Below, piece after piece: positions 1 to 12,708 of a stretch of DNA of 64,000 nt. Position numbers and translations under genes: made by a program. This DNA comes from Biscogniauxia marginata (Eukaryota > Ascomycota > Sordariomycetes > Xylariales > Xylariaceae): assembly GCA_022695795.1 (NCBI GenBank), contig MU404083.1, positions 286,347 to 350,346 of the forward strand, given 5' to 3'. Under the pieces are notes generated by a model. That model was not told the DNA's origin. It saw only the letters and a program-made list of their open reading frames with translations, and searched no databases. Positions within the stretch are counted from its first letter, which is position 1; each line of letters starts with the position of its first letter.

Positions 1-545
1 AACGGAGTAATGGTTGTGGATATGTGGGCATACTAATACGCGTTGCATGCTCCCCCATGTTGATCAAATTTTGCTTTGCTGATCTTGGCGTGAAAATCGG
101 GGCTCGAGGAGGTGTCAACACAATAAGAATAACACTAAAGGGAGTTAGCGGCCGGTTGATGGTATCGTCGGATGCAGGGTGTTTAATAGTTAGAAGGCAA
201 CGTAATTCTAGTTGTTGGATCCCGTCTAGGTAAGTAGAACTGCACGTCTTCTTGTGACTTGTCACGCCCAGAGCGCAAAGTTCTGGCCTCGTACTTGTAG
301 ACCTAGCAGTTGCGCAGGCAATTTGAGACGACGCATCCGGCTTCGACGGCATGGATCCGGACCCTGTCAATATCCTGGTTTGAAACGCGGGTGATCGCCC
401 CTGTTGCCCGCCACCGTTATCCCCTCCAAAATCTGATGATTGAACCTCAAATCTAGAATTTTTGCTTTCTATTTTCCTTCGCCTTCGGTCTCTCGATGTC
501 TACAATCGACGCTGTCGAGGTTGGAAGAGTCTTTTTCTATGCACA
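1..545. other. Upstream region of the NACHT gene
   Basis: No convincing gene is seen. Short open frames here lack codon or motif support. The stretch presumably holds the promoter and 5' leader of the plus-strand STAND gene. The open frame of that gene extends upstream to about 462 without an ATG, so translation most likely begins at 546. Confidence 0.4.
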
Positions 546-3500
546 ATGCAGAGGATCAGGGAAACGTTGGCCCGACTGACCCGCGCCGCTCGTGATTCAC
601 GAGATGGGTCCTCTAACCTACGCCTGGATCGTGTTGGGCGGACGAGCAGCTCTGCCGGAAGCTCTCGAGAGAAGGTCTACGTTCAATCAGACGGCCGTGG
701 CCCGATAATCATCAGCGATGGGATCCAAGCCGGAGAAGATGGAGTCGACATCGTCTTCGTTCACGGCTTATTCGGGGCCCGTATGAGCAGTTGGTCGAAA
801 GGAGGAGTCTGCTGGCCGCGCGACTTACTCGGTCAAGACATGCCCAACGCTCGTGTCATCCTTTGGGGGTGGTCTAGCATGCTGGGCAGCAACGATACCT
901 TTTCCGAGCATGCTGAAAGCTTACTGGCTGATATCTCACGTATCCGCAGCGGGACAACCCGACCTATCATCTTTGTGGGTCATGGCATAGGTGGACTCCT
1001 TGTTAAGGAGGCTTTAGTCACGGCGGCCATGTCCCGTATATACGGCTCTCACGTGGAGTTGGGCAACGTTTACCCGCGAACCATCGGCTGTATCTTCCTC
1101 GGGACTCCGCATATGCGGAGCGGGAAGCGTTCTCTCGGTGACTGCGTTGCCACTACCGCAGTGCTTTCGCCGGCCATGCCAGGTGCGCAACTCCTGCGGG
1201 TACTAAGAGATTGTGACCCGATCTTTGAACACCAGCACAGCACATTCCTTATGGTATCAAGAGATATCAAGGTGATCTGCGTGAGGGAGAGGATACCGAC
1301 AATAATTACTTCTACATCCGATCTCGTGAAGGAGTCCAACGGGCTTGAATTCGGGAAGGGGACGATGCAAGTCATGCTTCCGAGGGAATCGGCAGCCTAT
1401 GAGAACTTTAATGTGACAAAAGACGATGTAGCATCTACTCACCTAGACCTGGCAAGATTTAAGAATAGGGACGATCCAGGGTACTTGCAGTTAATTTCTC
1501 ATATGACGAAAATCGTTTCCGGGCCTTCGCAAGCGGAGCTCGAGGCGAGAGAGCCCCGTAACCAGGGTAAGTTACCTCTACCTATGATCACTTCACATCA
1601 TGACGCTGGCCTAATCAAACCTATCTTCGAATTTCAGAGATTCTCAATGCGCTATACTTCGATACTATGATGGAACGAGAGTCCCGCATCGACAACGCCT
1701 ATGGCCAAACCTGTGAATGGATCCTGTCACCTAAAGTTTCCCCTTTCAGTGATTTCCTTAAGAACAAGGAACCTATCTTGGTGAGTATTACGCAATGCCC
1801 CTGGTGGTTTGTCTGGGGTATCAAAATTCCTGTACAACCACCGTGTCCCGTGGCCGCCACAAACTGACACCGATGTTTTAGTGGATTAGCGGCAAAGCAG
1901 GATCTGGGAAGTCGACACTCATGAAGTACGCGTGGCATTCTGAAACGATGAGAGAAGAGCTTAAAGAAGGCTGGGCGAAGGATGGTGTTCTTCTCATGGC
2001 ATGCTTTTACATGTTCGAAGGCGGGAATAGGATCCAGAAGACCTACGAGGGATTCCTACGAAGCGTATTATACCAGATCCTATCAGCGCGGCGCGATCTT
2101 ATCCGACTGGCTTTTCCAAGTTTCTTCGACTGCCCGTGGCCGCCTCCAGTTCAGTTTACGAGTACTACCAACCTTAATCAGGGATTTTATTCCCTGTTTG
2201 CCCATATGTCTCAAAGCCTACGCCTATTCGTGTTCATCGACGGCATCGACGAATATCGCATTATGGAACGAAAGGACCACTACGAGCAACAAGACCTCGA
2301 AGTATATTATGATAAGGAGAACGGGGATGAATCATGGGGTCGCAGCAAATGGCGCACAGATTCTCACACGGAGATCGCAAAGCTAATTGCCAGTATGGCA
2401 AGCAAGGATAACGCGAAGTTCGTGGTTACATCTCGCGACCTACCCCCCTTCCAGCGCGCGTTCGCCGAATACCCTAGAATCAGGCTTCAAGAACATACCG
2501 AGAAGGCCATTGCACAATACGTTGCAGGCCGGCTCGAGGACGAAGCCCCAGGACTGCCCGATACAAAGAACCTATGTAAAGAGGTTGCTCACAAGAGCCA
2601 GGGTGATATACTCTGGGCAAGACTAGCTATTGACATGCTAGTGGACGGCAGTCTCCGAACATTAAGATCAACCTTGGATTCGTTACCGTCTCAGCTTGGC
2701 GGGCCGGAGGGTTTATATATGCGGATGATAGAGAACCTGCCACCCGAAAGCCAGAATGATGCTTGTCGCATTTTCCATCTTGTTCTGAGGGCCCAACAAC
2801 CACCGACCGTAATTGTACTTGCTCTTGCCGATGAGGGACTTGTAGATCCCCACACGCGCGAGCTGAGGATTGCCCAAGACGGTGAACACCCGTACACAAT
2901 GGCTTCGGTCCAGCAGTTAGCCGATCAGATGCAACGCCGTCTACAGATCTCCTGCGCTGGGCTTCTTGAAGCCGAAACACCATCTAGCACAGATTCAGAG
3001 GACATAACACAACGGGTGGTCTTTACACATCAGACGACCAAAGAATGGGTTGGCCGAAGAGATATTTGGCATCGGCTACCGGGACTTCAGCCAATCAACA
3101 ACGTCGAACTAGATCTTGCGTTGCTAAGCGGCTGCGTGCGGTACCTAAAAGCCTTCGAGCTCCTTAAACCTCCAGTACTGACATGGCCAACTATCCGGTT
3201 CCGCCCTGCGGCGTGGTTGAAGGTTGCTAATGCCTTGCGCTACGCTGAGAGGATTGACGGCGAAGTCAAAGACGTAGAACACTACGCCGCGATATTAGAC
3301 GAGTTGGACAAGACGAACCAGCGAGCCTGGATTGCGGCGCTAGAGAATCATAAGCCTCTTGTCGAGGATCCCAACTGGTACGAGAAAAAGCTTCCAAAAC
3401 TTCGTAAGAAGCATTGGGCCAACTTTGAGCCCATGGAAGCGGGCAAGCCGCCCAAGCGCAAAGACTTCCTCTCGCTAGTTGTCCAGGCCAGCCTAGTGCG

Positions 3501-4044
3501 CTACCTTGCTCTCAAATTGGACAGATTAGATCCAGAGACGAGGCGGGAGAAGGCGCAAGAGCTGTTGACGTACGCCGTGAGCCCCAAAGCTGAAGGCTTT
3601 AGTGCCTGTGTGAGTCTAAGCGGTGACTATATGGACTTCCACCACGATATGCCAGACTCGCGGCTGCTCGATATCTTGTTTGAGGCTGGCGCCGATGCGA
3701 AGGAAGATGAGCAGATCTGGACAAAGGCGGTAAAAGCAGGACGACATTACTTCTCGAGAGGAAGCTCAACAATGACACATTTGATGGAGACGTGGGCAAG
3801 CAAGAGATTGATGATAAACCGGGAGAGATGGGTCTCGGCTATCAAGGCGTTGCTACTCCATGGAGCCAATCCGAACGCGGAGCTTCAGGTTACTACAGGT
3901 TCTGGAGAGAGCCAGTCCACAGCGACTGTTGTCGCCGTGGACCTGATCCGAGAGACGTTAGAGGGAGAGCCAGAGTATGCTCTGGATCTAGTGGAGTTAG
4001 AGACGATGATGGGGCGAAGAGGTAGTGTTGGCCTGGCGAGATAA
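546..4044 (+). CDS. NACHT STAND protein with N-terminal alpha/beta-hydrolase-like domain
   Basis: Predicted exons are 546-1566, 1638-1780 and 1882-4044 (1108 aa). Introns of 71 and 101 nt have GTAAGT and GTGAGT donors, and both joins keep frame. The N-terminus is an alpha/beta-hydrolase-like module of the kind found on fungal NOD-like receptors: an FVHGLFG oxyanion-loop motif near residue 72 and a nucleophile-elbow position at residues 145-150 that reads GHGIGG. Exon 2 carries the family linker that precedes NACHT (ERESRIDNA...CEWIL). Walker A (GKAGSGKST) starts at residue 391 and the Walker B-like FVFIDGIDEY spans about 504-513. The C-terminus has ankyrin-like pieces (LLHGANPN). Such proteins are thought to act as fungal incompatibility or innate-immunity switches; that role is inference. 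The catalytic Ser of the hydrolase elbow is Gly147, so this domain may be a non-enzymatic sensor or effector. Start chosen as the first in-frame ATG. Confidence 0.85.
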
Positions 4045-5088
4045 AATTGTGAATATGAGTTAAATTAGGATGGCAATACTAGGTGGAAATTTGGATACGA
4101 TACGACGTCCATATTCGGGTGCGGAGTTCTGGGTTCTAACAGTCGATTAGTAAATGACCGGATATCCCACTAGAACTGATAGATGAAGCTATGTACGAAT
4201 GCGATAGGGTTGCGATTCTTTTTGTGGGCTGATGTTGGTTGGCCATAATTCACTTACAGGTAACTATGAGAAGCGTCACTTGATGGGTTAGCCCTGCTCT
4301 ACACATAATCAAGAATAATTCCTTCATCTTATGTGGTACAGGACTCCTAGCCTTCAACACATATCATGTGCTCTAGCGGGCTCAGCTATTCCAGTCTTAA
4401 CACAACCAATACTTGCCCATGCATCCTGCACCAAATGAAGAGAGATAGCTAACCACGATAGTCTAACAGCTAGTCTTGTAGAATGTTCCGGTGATTTCAA
4501 CTGCTAACCTCAACGTTCAAATTACGCAGCCGTTGCGGCTAGTGCATGTTCAACTAATTCAGACGTTATAACCACCAAAGAGGTAAGTTGGGAGGTGCAG
4601 CGGCAGGCAAATGAGATCAGTACGGATGACATAAGTAATTAATTAGGAATTAATTTCTCTCTCGGGAGGCTTGAGAGACAATAGCTATCAAATTTACGGG
4701 AATATTAGATCACTAGGTATGTAACTCCCTATTCCTCCCTGAATTTACACTCCCTATATGGTGGGGATTCGTTCCAAACAAGACTGTCAAATATACCAAA
4801 TACACTATACCTTCCCTTTTTCTGAAAATCACCTACATCTTTATTATGCTAGTGTCTGAGAACGGTACATTAAGGATAGGGACTGCATGGTCGAGAAACT
4901 AATCTCTCTCTACCTGATGGATATTAAGCCCGTCCCGTATCATCAGGGCTACCACGCCCGCTTCTCTAGCCGCCCTTGTTTCGAACTTTCCCTCTATTTT
5001 GCCGGCATTATATACATTATGTTCAGATTGGAAGCGGTATATATCTTCATATCTACATAACGCCGAAATTGAAAACATTTTAGCCGGA
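4045..5088. other. Intergenic region between convergent genes
   Basis: About 1 kb of moderately AT-rich DNA between the 3' ends of two convergent genes. I see no coding frame with motif support, no repeat array and no RNA gene. Confidence 0.5.
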
Positions 5089-7984
5089 CTATCCCACGTC
5101 CCCCAATCTTTCTTTCTCCAGTTCTGCCATCAATTTCTCAATTTTCTCCCGCCGCGGATCGCTAACCGCTTGGTCCCACTCCTTCTCCGCCCAATCCCTT
5201 AGTTCCTCCTCAGATACTTCACCGTTAAGCAAAGAGAGCACAGCCCTCATCATTCCTAAAGCTTCACTCCTCGAAAGTCCGGAAGCAAGTCCGAAGTGGA
5301 ACCGCCTAGCAAGTTCGCTCCCGCCGGCGAATTCCGCAAGGTCGTTTCTTCCCTTCCGCTTCAAGCACTCTGCTAAAAGTCTGTCATCCGAGCTGAGCCC
5401 TGTCGAAGCGCTATACAATTTACTCAAGTCGGCAGTAAATAAAGAAGGGCCAAAGGCCTCGCACGCCGGGGCAAACCGCGCAAACTGCCAGTCAATAACG
5501 GCGGTGATATTATAGTCTTCGTCAACAAGTATATGATCACCCTTATCGTCAACGTGCTTAAGAAAGAACTCGCCAGTAGGCGTAGTGGTCGCAGCCAAAG
5601 CGGGGCTAGCCCGGGTTTTAAGGAGTCTATAAAAGAGAAAAGCCTCCTTAGGATAGTTCGGGTAGAGTTGCCCATCGGCAATTAAATCCAGGTGAAGGTC
5701 TGCGATGGAGGTAAAGTATCCGAGTGGATCGGCAAAGGGTCCATACTTTCCGAGTGACAAGAACCGATTACTTGCGATAGCGGTCTCTTTGGTCTTCTCA
5801 TGATATGGAAGAAGGGAGCAAGCTTGTTTGCTGGAGAACCGGCTAATTTTGATGAGGATGTCGGCGTACTGGTCGTAAACGTGAGACTTCTGCTCAGCCG
5901 TTCCTTCATGAGCATGGAAGGGCTGCCCCGGCATGGCGTCTTCGAGTATGTAGCTTACTTTGACCAAGTTTCCGGGGTCAGAAGAAAGCCCAAATCCATG
6001 AGCTTGGGGAGCAGGCACGCCGAGGACTTCCAACAGTTTGAGAGTTGCGTACTCGCTCTCAATTAGATAATCAACGAGATCTAGGGGGATGTCGCTAAAA
6101 GCCGAAGTTCGAGGAATTCGAGCAAGCCATTTAACTCCATCGTCGAAGACAATCCAGGCGTGATAATTCGCGCAGCCCATGATAGCGCCACTTCCTAGAT
6201 GCTTCCCGGGATAGAACTCGCAGGGCTTTCCCTTGCGAAGAGAGCTGGCCACGCGGACAAGCTCGGGAATATCCACTTGGGCAAGAAGTGCCTCAACTTC
6301 CTTGTTGATGCTTAGCTCCCAGGCGGCATCGTCAAGCTTAGTTCTTGTTAGTGGATGTGGTAGCCTAGGCTATGTTGAACAGGAATCTGGGGTACTCACG
6401 AGCGAAGTAGATGGACATTTATGATGTCGAGGGAGATTGTGGAGAGCGCATAGATGTCTCATGCAGGTTGGGCAGCTTTGGCCGCGGACGCTTGGGCGAT
6501 CACAGTCCGTACAGGAGCAAGTTGCAAAACGAGGAACGTTCGGTGTAGGCACCGCATGAATCGTTGGACGAAGTGGCATGTCTTCTGGCGACGCCTGGCA
6601 AAGGATGGCCAATCGAGGATCATCCATCCACTTGATTAAGCTGGTTTGCTGCCATTCTTGCCAGTCAGGCATAGCACCTTCGAATGTAACCATCAGGCCT
6701 CGGAAGACGTTAAGAGCCTCATCCTTTGTGAGTCCTAGCCCCATACCTGGACCGAAGAGGAACCGTCGCATTTCATCTGATTCGAAGAAGCAGTGCGGTG
6801 CCCCGCGACGCCGTAACTCCCGACCCAAGACTCTATCTTCCTCACTTAGTCCTGGATTTCCGTTAAATAGGTTGCTGGTGTTCGCAGACACAGGTGAAGG
6901 GCCAAAAGCCTCGTATGCTGCGACCGTCCTCGCGAAACTCCAGTCAATGATACCAGTGATTTGAAAGTCATCATCTATAAGAATATGGTCTCCCTTGTCG
7001 TCTGCATGTTTTAGAAAAAAAGGTCCTGAGTTAAGGTCCTGCCATTTTTCAAACCAAGGACCTGCCTTGGCCTGTTCTGCCAACAATTTAAACATCAGGT
7101 ACGCATCAATAGAATACAGGGAAAATAGTTGGCCATCGGTAATAAGTTCGAGATACGTGTTGGCCCAGGAGCTGTAGTAATTTTTCGCATCTTCAAAGGG
7201 TCCTATACAAGGCAGCGTTCCAGTCCTATCGCTCGCAATGGGGCCTACTTTGATTGCGTCGTCTGCGTCAAACATTAAAGATCCAATCTTGTCAAACGGA
7301 TGTTTGCCCAAGATACAGAGGATGTCAGCCCACTGAGCTAGGACCTTCGACTTTTGCTCTGTTGAGGCTGTCCCGGAGTTGAAAGGTCGGCCAGGCAATT
7401 TGTCAATGATCATATAGGCGACACCTACTTCGTTCTGCGGATCGGTACGCAGCCCGTATCCATGAAGTTGCGGCGTGGGCACGTCAAGAGACTCTAACCA
7501 CCGAAGCGTCGCGCACTCGCTGAGTAAGATCTGATTGCTGAGTTCATCATTGAAAGACGTGTGGTTCTCTCGGAGGATTCGGGCTAGCCAGATAGTCCCA
7601 TCTTCAAATAAAAGCTGAAGATGGATGTGCATGCCGCCCATTTGACGGCGTCCCAGAGGGTCTTCATCATCTAGACGACATTCTATGCCACCATAAAGCT
7701 CTTTGGCACGCCGTAGAAGAGCGGCGTGGTTGGTCTTCTCGCTGAGGGTGACCAACTCTGTCTCTTGAGCTGCCAACCAGGCGTCGTCATCGAGGGGTCC
7801 CTTCTTATACTAATTTCAGATCAGTGATTCCATGCACAGATGATGGGTGTCTTACTTCACATGTATGCAGCGCAGACCTCATGTGTGTTGCGCAATACAT
7901 GGACTCGCATCGCTCGCAACTCCCAACATCGATCGCGGCAGCGTTTGAGTATTCCGTAATGGTGCAGTCCCAAAATCTCATCAT
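5089..7984 (-). CDS. Tandem AN1-like zinc finger / APH-family kinase fusion (ZnF-APH-ZnF-APH)
   Basis: Predicted exons, in coding order, are 7984-7856, 7803-6400 and 6336-5089 (926 aa). Introns of 52 and 63 nt are both phase 0 and sit at the equivalent place in each half, between zinc finger and kinase. Finger 1 (about residues 7-43) has C-x2-C-x4-C-x2-H-x5-H-x-C. Finger 2 (about 470-508) has the fuller AN1 spacing C-x2-C-x9-C-x2-C-x4-C-x2-H-x5-H-x-C. Each APH (aminoglycoside phosphotransferase-like, PF01636-type) domain keeps the fungal catalytic loop (HADDKGDH at 309-316; HVDDKGDH at 772-779) and the metal-binding Asp in GIIDW (330) or AVIDW (793). The first kinase reads into finger 2 with no stop, supporting one gene rather than two neighbours. 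The substrate is unknown; fungal APH-like kinases act on small molecules or are uncharacterised. An in-frame upstream ATG at 8086 exists, but 7984 has the better context and directly precedes the finger. Confidence 0.75.
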
Positions 7985-9402
7985 GACTATTGCAGATTTA
8001 GTGACCTCTTCAGCTGTGAAAACGACCTCTCGGGCTGTGGGAAGGATGGGAAGCGGCCTGCGATATGCACAAATGCACAAATGCATTAATAAGTGGGTAT
8101 GTTTGGCCGAAGGTGGATAAGACCTGTGAGTACGTACCTGGAACCTACACTACCTACCTAGGTACCTAAGGTACATACTTTTTAACTATATTCAACTGTG
8201 TGGATGGTCCTGGCAACCATTTTAGATTCCCGGTTTTCCACATCTTTAATATTTTCATCAGGGTAAATCAGGAAACCAAGCATTACTTTTGATACCACTT
8301 GCGCTGCCGTGACAATGGAAATGCTCTTAAATGTTCAGAATCTCTACCTAGATTACCTATTAGGCCAAGCTATTAGACAATTACAAATATATACCTAGGT
8401 AGGTATACCCAGACATCTATTAACTCCTGTTCTGCATAGTTGTTGTAAGCCTTTAAATACATACAAATGCCACATGGTAAGGTCACGGCAGTTGGGTTTT
8501 CTTTTTCCATAATGACTTTTCTCTTTACGCTTCTTATGAGTGGCATGAGGACTAATCTCTTAACAATCCTTCACGAGTTCTCTCAATTCGGCGCGATCGA
8601 TGACGATTTCTCCATGGGATAATTCTTCTTGTTTCAATACTTATATTTGTGCGAGTCAGAAGTTTCAGGAGTAAGCAGACGAGAAGTATATTTTAATTAT
8701 GTAAAAGGAAGATTTATTGGAAGGGAAAAAAATTGTGATGGTATCACTATTTAAGCATAACAGGCCCTAGTTTAAAGGAGAAAAGGGAAGAAGGGGGAGA
8801 GTATTAAGATAGAGAGATAAACGGCATAATTAAGTCTATAGCGGCACATTCATCAGCGGAAAGCGCATAAAAGGACGAGAAAAGGCATTGCGTTTGTGAA
8901 CACCGGATAGGGAATCATATTGTGCTATTTTGCAAGAAAGGGAACTGGGTCATTTTTAGCCCAACATAGTTGAAGTTGTAGTAATCCCTGGTCCGCTGTG
9001 GCACTGCCATAATCTACGGATAGTCAAGGTTGAACAACGCCTGAGCCCGCCCGAGCAGCAAAAGCGACGCGAGGTCACGTGTCTGCCGTCGGGGTGCGAC
9101 TGTCTAGATTCGCATCATTTAACAGCCTGAATGGTTTAAGCCGTCGGTCGAACGCTTGAAGTATGCGCCTCCTCCGCATTCCCCAGCCTCTGGCGTCTGG
9201 GGCCCCAGGTACGGACAGTCCTTGGCAATCCTCAACAAGGCATAGGCTGTTCGGCACTTACAGGGACTCCTGTATGCTTATTGGAGTGACTCTACCTAAA
9301 TACAACACCAGGACCAGATCCCCCCCTCCTCTCTCTAGAAAAAAACCTGATCCCTTCGATGACCAAGTGATAGGATAGACTGTTAACTAAAAAGAAGCAA
9401 TA
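7985..9402. promoter_or_regulatory. Divergent intergenic region
   Basis: About 1.4 kb between the divergent APH-fusion and MFS genes, so it should hold both promoters. It contains copies of the palindromic TACCTAGGTACCTA-type repeat (8151-8174 and about 8394-8407). No ORF here has convincing support. Confidence 0.4.
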
Positions 9403-11439
9403 ATGGCCATTAAGGACAACGAGACCATTCGCGACCACTGGCGGTGTTTTGTCGCCTGTGGTCTCATGGTCCTATCGCCCTTTCAATATGGGGTCGACTT
9501 TGGGCTTATTGGAGGCTTGCAGGCCATGCCGGGCTTTCTTGAGGTGTGTCTCTTGTTCAAAATCGCTATCATGGAGAACTCACTCAGGGAACTTGTCACC
9601 AGGTATTCGGCCACGAGGCTCCGAACACTGCTATCGGATGGAATATCTCAACAGTCCGTCAACAACTAATCTCGTCGCTGATGACGCTCGGCGCATTCGT
9701 AAGCTCGGCAACGGCTGGCTTCATTGCGGCCAAGCTCGGTCGGAAGCCCTGCCTGTGGCTTGCTTGTTTGGGATGTGTCGTTTCCAATATTATAATGATG
9801 GTGACGACCAATATAAATGCCCTCTATATTGGGAGGCTCGTGAATGGATTGGCAAATGGCTATTTCATGACATTCTCTCAGTTATATATTCAGGAGAGTA
9901 GTCCGGCCAAATACCGGGGCCTGTTTTTATCTGTCTTCCAGTTCTGTACTGCCTTTGTAAGTCACGCTCTGAGCATCTCTCGTAAATTTTGCTAATATAA
10001 TTCGTCAAGGGGACCCTTTTAGGCACAATCATAGACTATGCAACCTCCACTAGACGAGACAGGTCTTCCTACCTGATTCCTCTGGGAATCATCTACATTG
10101 TGCCCTTCTTCTTGGCAATTGGGATCCTCTTTATCCCTGAATCCCCCCGTTGGCTGATCTTACAAGACGGTTTTGAGCAAGGCCGCAAGTCCCTAGAGTG
10201 GCTGAGACCCAAAGATGCACATGTCGACATTGAGTTGGCCGAGATCAAGGCCGCGATTGAGAAAGAGCGCGAGATGGGGAGCCAAGTCGGTGTACTTGAC
10301 ATGTTTACGAACCCCATTGATAGGAGGCGGACGTTTCTTGCCATGTTCGCGGTAACTCTACAGGCCGCCACGGGCTCGATGTTCATTATAGGTGAGACTC
10401 TCCCAACTTTGATTTATTCCTCTCGAGTTGACATGAATATACAATAGCGTACAAGGCATACTTCTTCACCATGTCAGGAATATCGGATCCTTTTGCTATG
10501 AGCTGCGTCCTTAGCACTTTGGGTCTTCTGGCTATCGTCTTCAACTCCCTTATTGTTGTTCGTTACGGCCGCCGGCGCGTGTTGCTCATGAGTGGATTGG
10601 GTATTTGTGGCGTCCTGCAATTGATAATTGCTGTTGTCTACGACAAAAGGCCCGGCGCCAAGGTTACTGGACAGGTCATAGTTGCCCTCTCCTCTCTGTA
10701 CATTATGAGTTATAACGTGAGCTTTCTCCTGCATGGACACTTCTAATTCACGACTAATAATTTGTTTCACCAGGGAATGGTTGCGACCTATGCTTGGTTA
10801 GCCGGGGGTGAAATCCCATCCCAGCGTCTCCGCAGCTATACGTTTGGGCTCGCGGCGGCCGTGGGGTTCCTCGCGGCATGGGTTACGACGTTCACAGCGC
10901 CCTGTAAGTCTTCAATCTAATTCTTAAAAGACTATTTCTATGGATATCCATCTCTCTAAATCCGCATGACACAAATGATTAACTCCGATCCTCTAGACTT
11001 TATCAATCCGGACGCTTTGAATTGGGGCCCAAGATACGGTTATATCTGGTTCCCGAGCTCAATTGTGGCGGGCATATGGGTATATTTCTTCCTGCCAGAA
11101 GTCCAAGGTGAGATAATGGGCTCCTTTAAGCTCCCCAACATTCGGTCTCCAACGAGACACAGAATAATACCTATTGGCTTCAACACCTTCCCTTCTCTTT
11201 TTATGTACTTTACTGGGAGAGTACGTAGTACTAACTTAAGCCATATAGGTCGTACGCTTGAGGAAATTGATGAGATGGTATGTAGAAAAAATATTACCCT
11301 AACTCAACGAAGAATCCAATCGACTAACAGTGTGCTATCTTGATAGTTCGCGGAAAAGCTACCCGCACGGAAGTTTAAGGGATACCAGTGTATCCGCAGG
11401 GTTAACATGGACAAGCAGGCGGTATCCCAGCAAGAGTAG
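9403..11439 (+). CDS. MFS sugar porter
   Basis: Eight exons are predicted: 9403-9543, 9603-9956, 10010-10391, 10448-10716, 10774-10903, 10997-11107, 11249-11277 and 11347-11439, giving 502 aa, the usual length for fungal sugar transporters. All phases match and several introns have clear CTAAC-like branch sites. Sugar-porter landmarks appear in order: an N-terminal GGLQAMPGFL stretch, the GRKPCLW loop after TM2, an IGRLVNG region, PESPRWL after TM6, a second RYGRRR loop, and a C-terminal PEVQGRTLEEID equivalent to the family PETKGRTLEE. It should be a 12-helix plasma-membrane carrier moving a sugar with protons or by facilitation. Sequence alone does not settle the substrate; an alpha-glucoside or other oligosaccharide is possible. 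The second intron-exon border (9603) has an alternative acceptor that would add five residues. The gene appears intact. Confidence 0.88.
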
Positions 11440-12708
11440 TGAATATTTATGCACTAGATATGCATTATTAGTTAATAGGTGTCATAGATGGCAGGGGACT
11501 TCTCTGCAGAGGAAATAGGAATTTAGCACGACAAGTTTGTGTCACGTAAGAGCGAGGAATACCCGAAATACATGACCGATTAATTGACAACCAGCTCTTG
11601 TTTGACATTTAACGCGCTACTAGTAAATATAAATTAGGTTTCTATTTCGACTGCCGCCGTAATAGCTACTACTCTCGGTGATCGAGACTTACAGTCGACG
11701 TGCCATTGAATCGTATGAGGGGAGGGGAGGGGTTCTGTCTCGGATTCAAGGGATTCGAGTTTGCTATGACTTCCTTGGAGATTGTTATAATAGAAGGTAA
11801 ATCCTAGCTACTAATCATGGATAAGTAGGTAGGATACCACTCATTTGCTAGGTACTTACCATCCCATTAATACCCATTCATTCTAGATATACATTATCAG
11901 ATTGTGCAGAGCTCAGATGATCTTGTAGACAAACACACGAGTCTCTGTGCCTAGCCTCTACGCGAGTTCTCATATACACCTAGAAGGATTCACTTTATAA
12001 TATCATCCGAATGACAGAGCGAAGGGCTGGAAAAATCGGCTGTGATGAACCAGAGGACGGTGACTAACTATGGGACTTCGAGAGTCATTACCTATTATGA
12101 CTTCCATTGTTGCGAAACTAATTGCAACCCTCTAGCTACGACCACACCTCAGGCAGTAAAAAGCTCCCTTGAGTCTTTGGAGCAACTGCCATTCTGCGTG
12201 ATTTCACACATTCACATATTTGGGTTACTTGTGAGCGACGCGGTAACTACAAAAGCAGAAGGTTGTTCTCAAAATGCTAGTTGGGTCTTGAAAACACCCC
12301 CCTCACGATGCTGAGTTTCCGGCCTCGGACCTATCGTGTACAAGTTGTCTAAACTATGGTCTAGATCAAAACACGAATGATATAGAAGGAATTAGAAATG
12401 ATACCTGTTAACTGCAGGAAACGGTGTGAATATTAGCTAGGATAGAACGACTTCACTTCGCAGATGGCCTGCAAGATAAGACTTGTAGATGTCTTCAAGT
12501 AGTGACAACACATCTTGATCGCACTGATAGTCACTCCTGATTGGTCCACCTAAACGATTTCGCAAGGTCGATGCGGAGTGGCACTTATCAGTCTAATCTG
12601 GAGCGCCGAGACCGTATCTACAACTCTAGTCCCAACTTATCATCCATCATTCCCATCCCTGTCTATGCTCACGATCTTGCTGTTCTTCTCTTCCCTCCTA
12701 GTAGTTCC
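11440..12708. promoter_or_regulatory. Intergenic region and amine oxidase promoter
   Basis: About 1.3 kb between two plus-strand genes. A 90-codon open frame near 12042 has no recognisable features and is not called. The region presumably contains the terminator of the transporter and the promoter of the amine oxidase. Confidence 0.4.

Noticed and set aside
1070..1442. Two minus-strand ORFs inside the STAND gene
   Set aside because: They overlap conserved hydrolase-domain coding sequence on the other strand and show no motif of their own.
5089..7984. Bacterial-type antibiotic resistance gene acquired by transfer
   Set aside because: The APH domains have the fungal HxDDKGDH loop and introns, so they belong to the fungal APH-like expansion rather than a recent bacterial acquisition.
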